A stretch of DNA of 64,000 nt from Paludibacteraceae bacterium (GCA_016285885.1 JAEERP010000001.1:806001-870000), one strand, 5' to 3'; shown: positions 54,251 through 64,000, numbered from the stretch's first letter. Notes: generated from the sequence alone by a model not told the origin. A program made the numbers and translations.

Positions 54251-54513
54251 TAAAGTCTACGATTATAGTCAACAAACAATCATTCCGCAAAAATAACCAT
54301 AATCATAAAGAGATGAAACCATTTCACACTTTTTAGCACAAGCGGCGAACGTCCACCACTTTCATGGATCCGACGGCGGCACCCCCACCATCCGTATCAA
54401 TAATATTTTTCACGCATATAAAATTCATTAAAAAACCCATGTATTCGCAAGATAAATCCAAGCAAAAGCAATATATTCGCGGATGTTTTCCTGACAAGTA
54501 AATGTAAAACACC

Positions 54514-57513
54514 ATGCGTAAAAAAATCTTATTCTCGACAATCATCACCACCTTATGGGTGACAATGTCCTTTGCGAAAGTATCCGTCAGCGAGCTTTCC
54601 ACCTGCAACTATTCAGCCTTCATGAATAAAGACAACTACGATTTCTCCAATTACATCGAGTTCACCACCGACGGAGACTCTGTCAACATGAACGGCTACC
54701 TCATCATCCACTACGGCAAACAGGCAGTCAAGGGCAACCTTGTCGAACGGTGGAGATGGAGAGTGAGCTCAGATTGGATGATCGGTCCGAACAGCATCCT
54801 ATGGCTGGACGACACCCGCAAGGATGGGCATGCGTCCTACAAGCTAGACGCAGATGGCGGATCCATCGTCATCTACGAGCAGGGCGCCCTCATCGACTCG
54901 ATCACCTATGGCAAGATGGACATTAACCTATCCTACGGAAGAACCACGGCAGGAGAAGGCTACATGTCCCCCTCCCCCGGGCAACCCAACACCCAAGCAT
55001 ACGCCGACATCAACGCATGCAGGTGTTCCGCCCCGACCTTCAGTCACAAGGGAGGCATCCTGGAGGAGCCAATCGAGCTGACCATCGAAGGTGACGGAGA
55101 GATCTACTACACCACCAATGGGTCAGAGCCCACCAAAGAGAACGGCACCCTCTATACGGGTCCCATCTACATCGGCAGCAACACGAACATACGAGCCATT
55201 GCCTTCGCCGACAGCCTGATACAGAGCAAGACCAGCACCGCCACCTATATCGTGGGAGACGAAGCACACGCAGAAACAGGATTCACCATACCCATCGTAT
55301 CCATCACAGTAGACTCCGACTACTTCTACAGCGATTCCATCGGTATCTGCGTCAGGGGAACCAACGGAATAAAAGGAGAAAAGACCTGTACAAAAGGAAT
55401 AGCCAACTACAACCAGGAATGGCAACGACCCATAAATTTCGAATACATCGTGGACGGACAAACCGTTGTCAGCCAAGAGTTGGAGGCCAAAGTGGAGGGA
55501 GGATGCTCCAGAACCGAGAAAATCAAGTCGCTCGCCATCAAGGCAAGCAACAAGACGGGGAAAGACTCCATCGACTATCACTTCTTCCAATCCAAACCCA
55601 ACGTCATCCACAAGACCCTCCACATCAGAAACGGAGGAACAGCCTACTCCAAGGTGCGTTTCAGGGACGGTTTGATGCAGACCTTCGCCATCGGCATGAA
55701 CATCGATTACCAAGCATTCCAACCCGTAGCCTATTACATCAACGGTGTATACCAAGGCTTCATGGACCTGAACGAACGCACCAACTCAGACTACATTGAA
55801 GCCAACTACGGCATCAAGGAGGAGGACATCGATCTCATCACCCTCTCCGACCAGTTGGGGGTACGAGCCAGCAAAGGAGACAAGGACGCCTACAACGACT
55901 TGGTCAGCATGCTAACAAAGACAAATGAGAAAGACTCCGTCACCCTATACGAAAGAGCCTGCGCACGCATGGATATGGACGAGTACGTGGATTACCAGGT
56001 ATTCCAACAATTCATCGTCAACACAGACTGGCCAGGCAACAACACGAAGATTTGGAGAGACGTGGACAATGGGAAGTTCAGGTGGATACTCTTCGACACA
56101 GACTTCGGATTCGGACTCCCTGGTTATGAATACCTAGGCGGCGCAAGCAAGAACATGATCAACTGGTGCGCAGGCATAGGAAGCACCCAATGGGCCAACA
56201 GCGCTGGATGGATGACCATCATATTCGAACAACTATACCCGAACAGATTCTTCAAGAAGAAATTCATGACCAAGTTCCTCATCCACCTCTCCACCACCTT
56301 CTCCCCTCAACGAATCGAGAGCGTCTTCGACAGCATCTCTGCCCTTGTGGACAAAGAGTACGAGGCTTCATTCGGAAAGAGCGGAGCGAGCGCGGCAAGC
56401 TCCATGAGGAACTTCGCACTCAACCGGCACAAATTCATATACGGACACCTGCAGAAGTATGTCCATGGAGGCGACACCGTCAGCCTACAACTCGCATCCG
56501 AGATGAAGGAGGCCAAGCTATATTTCAACGGAGAACCTATCACAGAATATAACGGCAAATATTTCTCCGACTATGAGCTGGAGCTCAACGCCATCCCCCC
56601 ACAAGGCTATGAACTAGACAAGTGGGTCATCACCTGCGACACGATCGGCAATCCGTGGGCAGACACGCTGGATCCAAGGAAGAAGCTCCCTGGCTATCTG
56701 GTGACAAAACTCCGCTCGGGAGGAAAGATCACAGCCACCTTCCGCCCGATCAGCGAGCAACAACCAGAAACGCATCCGACCATCGTCATCAACGAAGTGT
56801 GCACCTCCAGCAACGCTCTCTCCAAGAACCCGGACCCACGAGGGAAATATGCAGACTGGATCGAGTTGTACAACTACGGAGAAGAAAGCTATGACTTGGC
56901 GGGCTACACCCTCTCCGTCATCGGGTCGGACGCAAGGATCGTCAGCCAATCGACCATCCCCGTCGGCTACGAACAGACCATCATCCGCCCGAAGGAGCAC
57001 AAGGTGCTTTGGGCCAACGGAGACAGTATCTATGGGCCATCCAGCCTCAACTTCAACCTCGACAAAGACAGTCTCTACACCATCTGTCTATCCAAGGGAG
57101 GTATAGACCATATAGACTGCGTCGAACTCGTTTCCCTGCAGACCAATGAATCGTACGCTAGGGAGGTTGACAGCTCATCGAACTGGGTCATCTACGGAAT
57201 CGACCCGCTGGAACTGAACCCAACGCCAGGCAAGAAGAACGGAGAAAAGGATACAACCGGCGTCGGCAATACATTGAACGACCCAATCGCACTCATTCTC
57301 TTCCCGAACCCAGCCAGCCAACAGATCAATATCCAAGCCTCTGTGCCAATGGAAAGAGTTGTGTTCCTCGACATGACAGGCAGGCAAATCTGCCATCTCC
57401 GTCCGAAGAAGGAGCAAATCAACCTAGACATAACCGCTTGGAAGGAGGGCTTATACCTCATCGAAATCGTCACGGAGAATGAAACAAGAACGCTTAAACT
57501 CATAAAAAAGTAA
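54514..57513 (+). CDS. CotH-kinase / LTD / type IX secreted surface protein
   Basis: 999 residues. Signal peptide MRKKILFSTIITTLWVTMSFA. Order: LTD-like domain (~22-160), chitobiase/FN3-like domain (~170-250, GEIYYTTNGSEPTKENGTLYTGPI), CotH kinase-like domain (~260-620) with VEGGCSR and RWILFDTDFGFG (DxD-type metal site), a repeat with ITATFRPI (~690-740), a second LTD (~755-885, INEVCTSSNAL...YADWIELYNYGEESYDLAGYTL), and a type A Por tail (~920-999, FPNPASQQINIQASV...GLYLIEIV). Probably surface anchored. CotH family members are protein kinases; the target here is unknown. Confidence 0.85.
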   Translation: MRKKILFSTIITTLWVTMSFAKVSVSELSTCNYSAFMNKDNYDFSNYIEFTTDGDSVNMNGYLIIHYGKQAVKGNLVERWRWRVSSDWMIGPNSILWLDDTRKDGHASYKLDADGGSIVIYEQGALIDSITYGKMDINLSYGRTTAGEGYMSPSPGQPNTQAYADINACRCSAPTFSHKGGILEEPIELTIEGDGEIYYTTNGSEPTKENGTLYTGPIYIGSNTNIRAIAFADSLIQSKTSTATYIVGDEAHAETGFTIPIVSITVDSDYFYSDSIGICVRGTNGIKGEKTCTKGIANYNQEWQRPINFEYIVDGQTVVSQELEAKVEGGCSRTEKIKSLAIKASNKTGKDSIDYHFFQSKPNVIHKTLHIRNGGTAYSKVRFRDGLMQTFAIGMNIDYQAFQPVAYYINGVYQGFMDLNERTNSDYIEANYGIKEEDIDLITLSDQLGVRASKGDKDAYNDLVSMLTKTNEKDSVTLYERACARMDMDEYVDYQVFQQFIVNTDWPGNNTKIWRDVDNGKFRWILFDTDFGFGLPGYEYLGGASKNMINWCAGIGSTQWANSAGWMTIIFEQLYPNRFFKKKFMTKFLIHLSTTFSPQRIESVFDSISALVDKEYEASFGKSGASAASSMRNFALNRHKFIYGHLQKYVHGGDTVSLQLASEMKEAKLYFNGEPITEYNGKYFSDYELELNAIPPQGYELDKWVITCDTIGNPWADTLDPRKKLPGYLVTKLRSGGKITATFRPISEQQPETHPTIVINEVCTSSNALSKNPDPRGKYADWIELYNYGEESYDLAGYTLSVIGSDARIVSQSTIPVGYEQTIIRPKEHKVLWANGDSIYGPSSLNFNLDKDSLYTICLSKGGIDHIDCVELVSLQTNESYAREVDSSSNWVIYGIDPLELNPTPGKKNGEKDTTGVGNTLNDPIALILFPNPASQQINIQASVPMERVVFLDMTGRQICHLRPKKEQINLDITAWKEGLYLIEIVTENETRTLKLIKK

Positions 57514-57717
57514 ATCGAGAAGATTCGCCACCGTGAGAGAAGCGGGGAAGCGTCAGAAAAAACTTTTCGAAACGCCAAATTATTTAGCAAAAACCACTTG
57601 TTTCATTCGAAAAAAAGACATAATTTCGCAGTTAATTTGTGTGCAGGTACACTAAGCACATAATAAACTGGAAATTAACGGTATACATAGAAACCAAATT
57701 ATAATAGACGAAAGAAA

Positions 57718-58914
57718 ATGGATCAAGTATCAGCTCGTTTAGCGGCCTTATCGCCATCAGAGACGCTTGCCATGTCACAAAAAAGCCAAGAACTACGTGC
57801 ACAGGGCATAGATGTAATCAACTTAAGTGTGGGAGAACCTGACTTCAACACCCCCAAGCACATCAAGGCGGCTGCGCAAAAGGCAATCGACGACAATTTC
57901 TCATTCTACTCCCCAGTGCCAGGCTACATGCCTCTCAGAAAAGCTATCTCGGAGAAACTGAAGAAAGAGAACGGGTTGGATTTCGACCCAAGCCAAATCG
58001 TCTGCTCAAACGGTGCTAAACAAGCGGTCTGCAACGCTATCATGAGCCTTGTCGGACCTGGTGACGAAGTGATCGTCCCTGCCCCATACTGGGTTAGCTA
58101 CGTCGAGATGGTGAAGCTGGCTGAGGGTACCAACGTGATCGTGAAGGCTGGTTTGGAGCAAAACTTCAAGATCACTCCTGCACAATTGGAAGAGGCTATC
58201 ACGCCTAAGACTAAATTGTTGATCCTCTGCTCTCCTTCCAACCCTACCGGAAGCGTTTATTCCAAAGAGGAGTTGAAGGGATTGGCTGAGGTGATCGGCA
58301 AACACCCTAATATGTTCGTCCTCGCCGACGAGATCTACGAGCACATCAACTACGTGGGCAAGCACGAGAGCATCGCCCAATTCCCTGAGGTGAAGGACCA
58401 CGTGATCATCATAAACGGTGTGTCCAAAGGCTATGCGATGACGGGTTGGAGATTGGGCTGGATGGCCGCTCCGAAATGGATCGCCAGCGCATGCAACAAA
58501 CTCCAAGGACAATACACATCCGGTCCATGCTCCATCGCACAGAAAGCGGCCGAGGCTGCCTATACGGGCGACCAAAGCAGCGTGGAGACCATGCGTCAGG
58601 CTTTCGAGCGCAGACGTGACCTCGTCGTTAAGATGGCGGGCGAAATCTCCGGCTTCAAGGTGAACAAACCGGACGGCGCCTTCTACATCTTCCCTGAGTG
58701 CGACTCTTACTTCGGCAAGAAGACTCCTAAGGGAGACGTGATCAAAAGTGCGGCTGACCTCGCCATGTACCTCTTGGTGGACGGCCACGTGGCTTGCGTG
58801 GGCGGTGGCGCCTTCGGTGCTCCGAACTGCATCCGTATGTCCTACGCCACTTCGGAGGAGAACCTCACCGAGGCGTTCAAACGTATCAAAAAGGCATTGG
58901 ACGTCCTGAAATAA
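57718..58914 (+). CDS. aspC: Aspartate aminotransferase (class I/II PLP, subgroup Ib)
   Basis: 398 residues. PLP fold type I: NLSVGEPDFNTP, CSNGAKQAV, SPSNPTG (Asn and Pro contacts), VLADEIYEHI (Asp), and the Schiff-base region GVSKGYAMTGWRLGW with Lys. C-terminal Arg that binds the substrate carboxylate is in IRMSYATSEE. It should make oxaloacetate/glutamate from aspartate/2-oxoglutarate. An Arg-rich difference from aromatic enzymes is not assessable. Strong terminator at 58934. Confidence 0.9.
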   Translation: MDQVSARLAALSPSETLAMSQKSQELRAQGIDVINLSVGEPDFNTPKHIKAAAQKAIDDNFSFYSPVPGYMPLRKAISEKLKKENGLDFDPSQIVCSNGAKQAVCNAIMSLVGPGDEVIVPAPYWVSYVEMVKLAEGTNVIVKAGLEQNFKITPAQLEEAITPKTKLLILCSPSNPTGSVYSKEELKGLAEVIGKHPNMFVLADEIYEHINYVGKHESIAQFPEVKDHVIIINGVSKGYAMTGWRLGWMAAPKWIASACNKLQGQYTSGPCSIAQKAAEAAYTGDQSSVETMRQAFERRRDLVVKMAGEISGFKVNKPDGAFYIFPECDSYFGKKTPKGDVIKSAADLAMYLLVDGHVACVGGGAFGAPNCIRMSYATSEENLTEAFKRIKKALDVLK

Positions 58915-58933
58915 AGGATTCCACACAATACTT

Positions 58934-58966
58934 GAAAAGGATGTGATCATTTCACATCCTTTTTTT
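58934..58966 (+). terminator. Terminator after aspC
   Basis: AAAGGATGTGA pairs with TCACATCCTTT, then TTTTTT. Confidence 0.85.
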
Positions 58967-58994
58967 TATTTTTGTCAGCAATTAATCCTAAGGC

Positions 58995-59798
58995 ATGAAA
59001 CTGAAGATATTGACAGAGAACACGGTCTTCCAAGCGAAGATGAAGGCCGAACTGGGTTTTTCCCTCCTCATCGAGACTGACGAGAGGCAAAACATCCTGT
59101 TCGACACGGGGCAAACCGACCTCTACGCCTACAACGCGGAGATTGCGGGCGTGGACATCTCCGCCATTCAAGCGCTCGTCATCAGCCACGGACATTATGA
59201 CCACACGGGCGGACTGGCCCACTTCCTTGCCCACAACAACCATGCGCCGGTCTATGCGAAAGAGGGCTTCGACGTGGTACGCTACGGCACAGGCAACCGA
59301 TGCATCGGACTGCCCAGTCCCAACACCATAGACGCTTCACGCATCAGGAGGGTCACAGACATCACAGAAATTCTGCCCGGCATCTTCATCATGCCGGAGG
59401 TGAAGCTCTTCGACCCGCACGAAACGCACTTCACCAACATGGAGATCCAGAAGGGGGAAGGCCGCGCGGAGGACCAATTCGAGGACGAGCAATACATCTG
59501 CATCCGGCACGAAGGGAAAATCACCATCGTGAGCGGTTGCGCGCACCGTGGCATCGTCAACACGATACGAAGCGCGAAGGAACACTTCAGTGAGCCCATC
59601 CGCCTCGTGATCGGAGGGTTCCACACCCTGCACGAATCGCCCAACAAAATCAGCCACATCGCAAAGCTGATGAACCAGCTGGAGATCGAGGAGATCGTCG
59701 CCTGCCACTGCACCGGCATCGAGCAATACGCGCAACTCAAACAAGAGTACAACGGGAAGATCTCCTATGGGCACGTGGGGATGAACTTCTTCGTCTGA
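58995..59798 (+). CDS. MBL-fold metallo-hydrolase
   Basis: 267 residues. SHGHYDHTGGL is the HxHxDH zinc motif; FDTGQTDL is upstream; SGCAHRGIVNTIR and IGGFHTLHES and ACHCTG give the later ligands. The layout is like 7,8-dihydropterin-6-methyl-4-(beta-D-ribofuranosyl)aminobenzene-5'-phosphate synthase-like and arylsulfatase-like MBL proteins; exact substrate unknown. Own promoter not clear. Confidence 0.88.
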   Translation: MKLKILTENTVFQAKMKAELGFSLLIETDERQNILFDTGQTDLYAYNAEIAGVDISAIQALVISHGHYDHTGGLAHFLAHNNHAPVYAKEGFDVVRYGTGNRCIGLPSPNTIDASRIRRVTDITEILPGIFIMPEVKLFDPHETHFTNMEIQKGEGRAEDQFEDEQYICIRHEGKITIVSGCAHRGIVNTIRSAKEHFSEPIRLVIGGFHTLHESPNKISHIAKLMNQLEIEEIVACHCTGIEQYAQLKQEYNGKISYGHVGMNFFV

Positions 59799-59867
59799 AA
59801 AAAACAGAGACCGATTACTAAAATCACTTAGAAAACGTAGGATTGTCTAACAAAAAACATACATATC

Positions 59868-60620
59868 ATGAGATTCAAATTAATATTCACGCTATTATTG
59901 TTCAGCCCAAGTTTAATGGCTCAAAACGTAAAAATCATAAACAAAACAGGTACAACATTAAAAGAGTGTTCATGGGTTACAGAGCGTGACACGGGCAGGC
60001 ACAATGCCGGCTATAAAGGAAGCATATGGATTAAAAACCAATATAATTCACCCGCCCTGGAATTCAACACAAAAAAATTCGACGGCAAGATAAAATTCGC
60101 CAATTCGGGGAAACACACCCTAACTTTCACAGGCGATAATGATTCCATATATTATCGTTGGAACGTGGAAATAAATCGCAACACAAAAAAACTCATTGTA
60201 GATGAATCTTATATGAGAATCCACAAAAGCGCATTAGAACCCAGATTATGTACGGATGAAGAAGGTAGAACCGACTTGCATTTTAAATTCATCAACAAGA
60301 CCTCCTATAAGATATACGCTTGCTTCCCATGGTTATCAGATGAGCCAAAAGAGCGTAACGATATATTTTTCTACAACCCCGACAAAAGATTGGATCCAGG
60401 AGAAGAAAGAGACGAAATCGTAGTGTCGGAGCGTACGTACAACAGTTATTTAAAAGGGGTAGACCTTCAATTCCGTTACGTTGGAATAGACGAGAATGGC
60501 AACATGGTCTCATTTTACCAAGACAATGTCACATCTGCGGCAGACGATGACGTTGTGATTACTCCCGAAAATATAAAACCGCTGAAGATGAACCAAAATC
60601 CTTCCTTTGGCAAAAAATAA
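59868..60620 (+). CDS. Secreted protein of unknown function
   Basis: 250 residues, signal peptide MRFKLIFTLLLFSPSLMAQ. Beta-rich domain: VKIINKTGTTLKECSWVTERDTGRHNAGYKGSIWIKNQ at the start and FINKTSYKIYACFPWLSDEPKER (second copy-like) in the middle, suggesting two related sandwich domains of about 115 residues. Acidic and aromatic-rich. No family recognised. Confidence 0.6.
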   Translation: MRFKLIFTLLLFSPSLMAQNVKIINKTGTTLKECSWVTERDTGRHNAGYKGSIWIKNQYNSPALEFNTKKFDGKIKFANSGKHTLTFTGDNDSIYYRWNVEINRNTKKLIVDESYMRIHKSALEPRLCTDEEGRTDLHFKFINKTSYKIYACFPWLSDEPKERNDIFFYNPDKRLDPGEERDEIVVSERTYNSYLKGVDLQFRYVGIDENGNMVSFYQDNVTSAADDDVVITPENIKPLKMNQNPSFGKK

Positions 60621-60680
60621 GGAATGTGTTGATGTCAGGTCTATTATTAGGCCTCAAATTCTAAAAAATATGCTAATCTA

Positions 60681-60717
60681 AAAAAACGTTTGCCAGAATT
60701 CTGACAAACGTTTTTTT
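60681..60717. terminator. Bidirectional terminator
   Basis: AAAAAACGTTTG pairs with CAAACGTTTTTTT around CCAGAATTCTGA, itself nearly palindromic; separates convergent genes. Confidence 0.9.
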
Positions 60718-60753
60718 GATGGAATCTTTTTTCCAAAAGGAATAGATGACTCG

Positions 60754-63700
60754 TCAAAATTTTATCGTCCCCACCTTATAGACATCTTTAGCATTGCCCA
60801 ACTGGAGCGTCAGGACCTGCTTCTTCTGGTTCGGCCGTCCAAAGTTCGTATAGATGGTAGCCTGAACCACCACCGGCTGTAACTGTTTTTGGCTGCGCGT
60901 TCCATAATAATTCGCCTCAATCAGATAGTCGCCCTTAGCTGCGTTCTTCAAGCAGAACTCCTCCGGTCCGTATCCCTGCGTGATATCATCAGAGAGCCTA
61001 CCCCCGATAACAGTATAAGGATGTTTATAAAAACACTTTTCACCATTCGGATCGGTCACCCAAAGATCTATGTCACAATCATTGGTGTTCCATGTGAGGA
61101 TAATCCTGATATCGACAGGGCAATTACCCAACAAGCGCTTATCGTAGGCTGACGTGTCGATTTTGCCTGGGTTCAACTCGATAAGGGAGTTCAACTCGTT
61201 GATGGCTATTTGCTGAATGTTCCTGAAACGGCTATCCCACTTGGAGAAGCCCACCTTATAGAGCAAGTCGGCCGCTTTCTGCAATTGTCCCAATTCAATG
61301 TAGACCAACGCCAGATCACGGTAAGACTGAGGCTCCTCGCCTCTCATCTTGGCCACACGCTCATAGACGGAAGCCGCCAACTCATACGATTTGAACTCCA
61401 CCAGTTTATTGGCGCAGGAACGGGCCACCTCCGCATCCTCCAGCTTCAGCTCCGCCAAGTTGGACAAGACACGAATCGCCGCGTCAGTCTGCTTCTCCCG
61501 ATGGAAATACTCCGCCACATCCAGATAGAACGATGGAGATTGGGCATATTTGGGTTTCATTTTCAGATATGCGTCATACATCTGCTCTGACCTAACAGAC
61601 TTCAACTCGGAAAGATACGGAACATCAGGATTCCAATACTGGACCTGAACAGATGCATTCCCACCACCATCTACGGATGAGGCAGAAGAGCCGTCTCCAT
61701 TCCTCTGTTGCGAAGTTCTCCGCGATGATGATTCAGCAGAGCTAACCCTAATCCCACTAACACGACCCGCTAAAGCATTTTCCACGCTTGCCGAAGGCGC
61801 TCCATGAAGAGCCTCAGCCTCCACTTGAGAAACAGAACCCGTCATGTCACGTCTACTTTCACGTCTATGGCCATAATCCGTAGTAACAACAACCTCCGCG
61901 AGTTCACCCGGATCTTCATCGACTTGCATTTCATCTGCCAAGATGACTGGTTCTTCCGACTGTGCGGCGAGAGACCCTACACCCCTGATTCGTACAGTCG
62001 ATCTCACCTCCGTTACGGTGTCGTTCGAAGGTTTCGCATTCGGGTCATATTTAGTATTCCACCATTGTAAGAAGTCTTTTCTTACGGCAAGAATGCCAGT
62101 TCTATAGGAAGTATCGTTTGAGGCGGGTTTCGGTTTACTAGCCATCATCCTAAGATATTGATCCATCAATTCTTCAGGAGGTGTTATCTCATAACGCACA
62201 TAATCATTTACAGTCTCTAAGACAATAAGCGAGGTGTTACGGGTGACGATGCCATATTGTTTCGACAATTCTATGATCTCCCGCTTATTCTTTTCCGAAT
62301 CGAAATCCAGCTCCGCCAATTTTTTCTGGGCCCATATTCGTTTCACATTGTTGGCGCGGACTGGATTAATGGCCGAGACATGACAAGTCACACTGTCCGT
62401 CACACGATTGCCAAAACCGTAGTAGAGGGTGATATCAGCCTCCTTCGATTTCATGATTCCAGAGATGGAGAATGACTCGATGACACGGGTCGGCATGGAA
62501 GGATAGACCTCCGAGATCTTATCCGCATCATACTTCGCCTTAATGAACTGGTACTCCTGATGGGTAAGCAAATTCACTGCCTCCACATTATTCAAGGAAC
62601 AGAGGTTGATGTAGGTGCCACCATTCTTCAAGGCGACAAGCCTCAAGAAATTATGGTCAGCCATAGGGTTCGAATTAACGGTTATCACCGAGCCCTTCGC
62701 CAGCGAGAGGGTGTCCTTCCCTATATTGCCCATTCCATCCGAGAAGAAGAGGATTTCGTCCGTCCCAAATTTCGAGAGGTCAACACTACCCAATTGGGTC
62801 GCTCCGTCGAATATAGGGGTGTCGGTGCGAATAATCTTCCGGACATCCTTCACTTTACACGTCGTATCGAGATGTTGCCTATAGCTGAAGGTCACCAAGC
62901 GCACATTCGATATGCCTTGGGCTTGGGCATAACTCTCCAAGAAATCGAAATCCCTGTCCAGATTCCTATCCTGTGAGGAAGAAGAGACGTCGTAGACCAC
63001 CGTCACCCCGCTCGGCTTCTCCTTCTCCAAAACAGTTTTAGGCTTTATCGGTGAATAGATGTAGAAATAGGTGTCGAGACCTGCATTCTCCGTGTAAATC
63101 TTCGGGAAATCCGACTGCGGGAATTCCAGGAAGAGACCCTTCTTCAAGGTGATGTTTTTGCGGACCAACTGTGACACAAATCCTTGATCCTTAGGATTAA
63201 AGTAGATATCATCGATGGATCCTTTGGAGACAACTGGTTTGTTAAGTTCATTCCTGACATTGGTTTCAAGGGTGAAGTTCGCAATCTTCGAATCCGTTTG
63301 CATAGGCAGACTATAGAACCTTTTACCGTTAGAGGAGGTCAGTTCTTGCTCACAGGCCACCACCACACGGCGGGTTCCTTTTGAAGAGAAAGGATATATG
63401 CGGGTCCGGAAATTATTGCCCGCCGTCATCTCCAACAGACCAGGGTCAACTCCCTCACGCACTTTTTTTTCGAAGGTCACTCTACCCTTCTCCTTTTCGA
63501 CGACAACCCCTTCCCGAAGCTTACCATCGATGTCGAGCGCATAACGGGAGACCGTCTGCCCCTCCGCCAAAGGGAAATTGAACTCACCCTCCAACGTGCG
63601 TGTTGTAGGGTTGTAGAATGTCATGTCGAATGTGGTAGTGGCCACATTCCCGACCACCTCCACATTGACCTTCAAATCCCTGAGTTCAATGTTTTTACCA

Positions 63701-63810
63701 TCGGCAGAAGATGATTTAATCGTAGGAAGACCCAGTTGGGCAAAAACGCTTGTCGAGACGAACGACAAAAATGAAAAGATTAAAACGAGACTCTTTCCCT
63801 TCATACGCAT
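60754..63810 (-). CDS. VIT / VWA-like / TPR / DUF2135 protein with TonB-plug-like segments
   Basis: 1018 residues. Signal peptide MRMKGKSLVLIFSFLSFVSTSVFA. VIT domain ~27-150 (VEVVGNVATTTFDMTFYNPTTRTLEGEFNFPLAEG); VWA-like ~268-430 with DVSSSS in place of DxSxS; linker; ~598-700 a segment with RIRGVGSL...EEPVILADE followed by AEVVVTTDYGHRR...MTGSVSQVEAEAL...NALAGRVSGIRVSS, which look like two parts of a SusC-type TonB plug in swapped order; TPRs ~735-870; DUF2135 at the C-terminus (~905-1010, DIRIILTWNTNDCDIDLWVTDPNGE). Convergent with the gene at 59868, separated by a terminator. Function unknown. Confidence 0.8.
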   Translation of the reverse strand: MRMKGKSLVLIFSFLSFVSTSVFAQLGLPTIKSSSADGKNIELRDLKVNVEVVGNVATTTFDMTFYNPTTRTLEGEFNFPLAEGQTVSRYALDIDGKLREGVVVEKEKGRVTFEKKVREGVDPGLLEMTAGNNFRTRIYPFSSKGTRRVVVACEQELTSSNGKRFYSLPMQTDSKIANFTLETNVRNELNKPVVSKGSIDDIYFNPKDQGFVSQLVRKNITLKKGLFLEFPQSDFPKIYTENAGLDTYFYIYSPIKPKTVLEKEKPSGVTVVYDVSSSSQDRNLDRDFDFLESYAQAQGISNVRLVTFSYRQHLDTTCKVKDVRKIIRTDTPIFDGATQLGSVDLSKFGTDEILFFSDGMGNIGKDTLSLAKGSVITVNSNPMADHNFLRLVALKNGGTYINLCSLNNVEAVNLLTHQEYQFIKAKYDADKISEVYPSMPTRVIESFSISGIMKSKEADITLYYGFGNRVTDSVTCHVSAINPVRANNVKRIWAQKKLAELDFDSEKNKREIIELSKQYGIVTRNTSLIVLETVNDYVRYEITPPEELMDQYLRMMASKPKPASNDTSYRTGILAVRKDFLQWWNTKYDPNAKPSNDTVTEVRSTVRIRGVGSLAAQSEEPVILADEMQVDEDPGELAEVVVTTDYGHRRESRRDMTGSVSQVEAEALHGAPSASVENALAGRVSGIRVSSAESSSRRTSQQRNGDGSSASSVDGGGNASVQVQYWNPDVPYLSELKSVRSEQMYDAYLKMKPKYAQSPSFYLDVAEYFHREKQTDAAIRVLSNLAELKLEDAEVARSCANKLVEFKSYELAASVYERVAKMRGEEPQSYRDLALVYIELGQLQKAADLLYKVGFSKWDSRFRNIQQIAINELNSLIELNPGKIDTSAYDKRLLGNCPVDIRIILTWNTNDCDIDLWVTDPNGEKCFYKHPYTVIGGRLSDDITQGYGPEEFCLKNAAKGDYLIEANYYGTRSQKQLQPVVVQATIYTNFGRPNQKKQVLTLQLGNAKDVYKVGTIKF

Positions 63811-64000
63811 AAAGAATAAATGTTTAAAAAATCAGAAGATGCATTCAATCCCAAGCCGAGCCATCAGCGTCCTCCATGAAATATCAAATTCGTTAATAAT
63901 AATGAATTTAATTCATCTAAAATAAGAATAATCTTTCAAATCCGCAACCTAAAATTAGTTAAAGATAACAAGAAAAGGCTACAAGAAGCAATTACATCCA
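63811..64000. other. Window-end intergenic stretch
   Basis: Upstream of the VIT gene. AT-rich; no ORF, promoter pair or repeat that I can support. Confidence 0.4.

Noticed and set aside
54333-54608. 91-codon minus-strand ORF upstream of the CotH gene
   Set aside because: It overlaps the CotH start region, has no family resemblance and no promoter or ribosome-binding site; a chance ORF.

Overview
The window looks like a piece of a Bacteroidales chromosome (phylum Bacteroidota) of moderate GC content. The evidence is several proteins with C-terminal type IX secretion (Por) sorting tails, Bacteroidetes-only families (DUF4491, DUF5686, TamL-like lipidated Omp85, DUF2520 next to KdsC and UbiA), and promoters of the TTTG-N19-TAnnTTTG type. 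I cannot assign a genus from sequence alone.

Layout. 1-15.2 kb is mostly core: a cut-off atpD, thiD, a tRNA-Arg(TCT), a TamL-like Omp85, glmM, ispE, a DUF2007-UspA fusion, a lytic transglycosylase, three secreted unknowns, an OmpA/PorT-size barrel candidate, a GH9 glycosidase overlapping a TrmH-type methyltransferase, and an odd tRNA-Arg(ACG). 15.4-27.6 kb holds a MORN-repeat lipoprotein, htpG with a hairpin on its start codon, a POT peptide transporter, floA, a ubiA-kdsC-DUF2520 operon, a nitroreductase, pgeF and a GLUG-repeat lipoprotein. 27.9-33.8 kb holds two convergent Cys-rich BspA-like repeat proteins bracketing a CX5R phosphatase and the most unusual gene in the window: a Na/Pi cotransporter fused through a PhoU region to a complete PhoB-type winged-helix DNA-binding domain, with a Pho-box-like 11-bp-phased direct repeat upstream.

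33.9-39.2 kb is an accessory island: DUF262-HNH nuclease, Fic protein with repeated operator-like boxes, a lipoprotein, an orphan EcoRI-type adenine methyltransferase behind a long structured leader RNA, and a RAYT (REP-associated tyrosine transposase). A decayed RAYT copy on the far side makes direct repeats around the island. 39.3-63.8 kb returns to core: ksgA-corA-obgE-DUF4491, a flippase-like membrane protein plus TPR protein, glgB-nfeD-M16 peptidase, rnz-DUF5686, a large CotH/LTD type IX cargo, aspC, an MBL hydrolase and a VIT/VWA/TPR/DUF2135 protein carrying TonB-plug-like segments.

Things most worth a second look: the transporter-PhoU-winged-helix fusion and its putative operator; the leader RNA before the orphan methyltransferase; the tRNA-Arg with a U19-A56 pair in place of G19-C56; a heptamer repeat (GAATTNN)n sitting at the stop codons of three unrelated genes; the htpG start-codon hairpin; and the RAYT gene that carries the island's REP palindrome in frame. 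All functional calls are from reading motifs; no database search or folding program was run.
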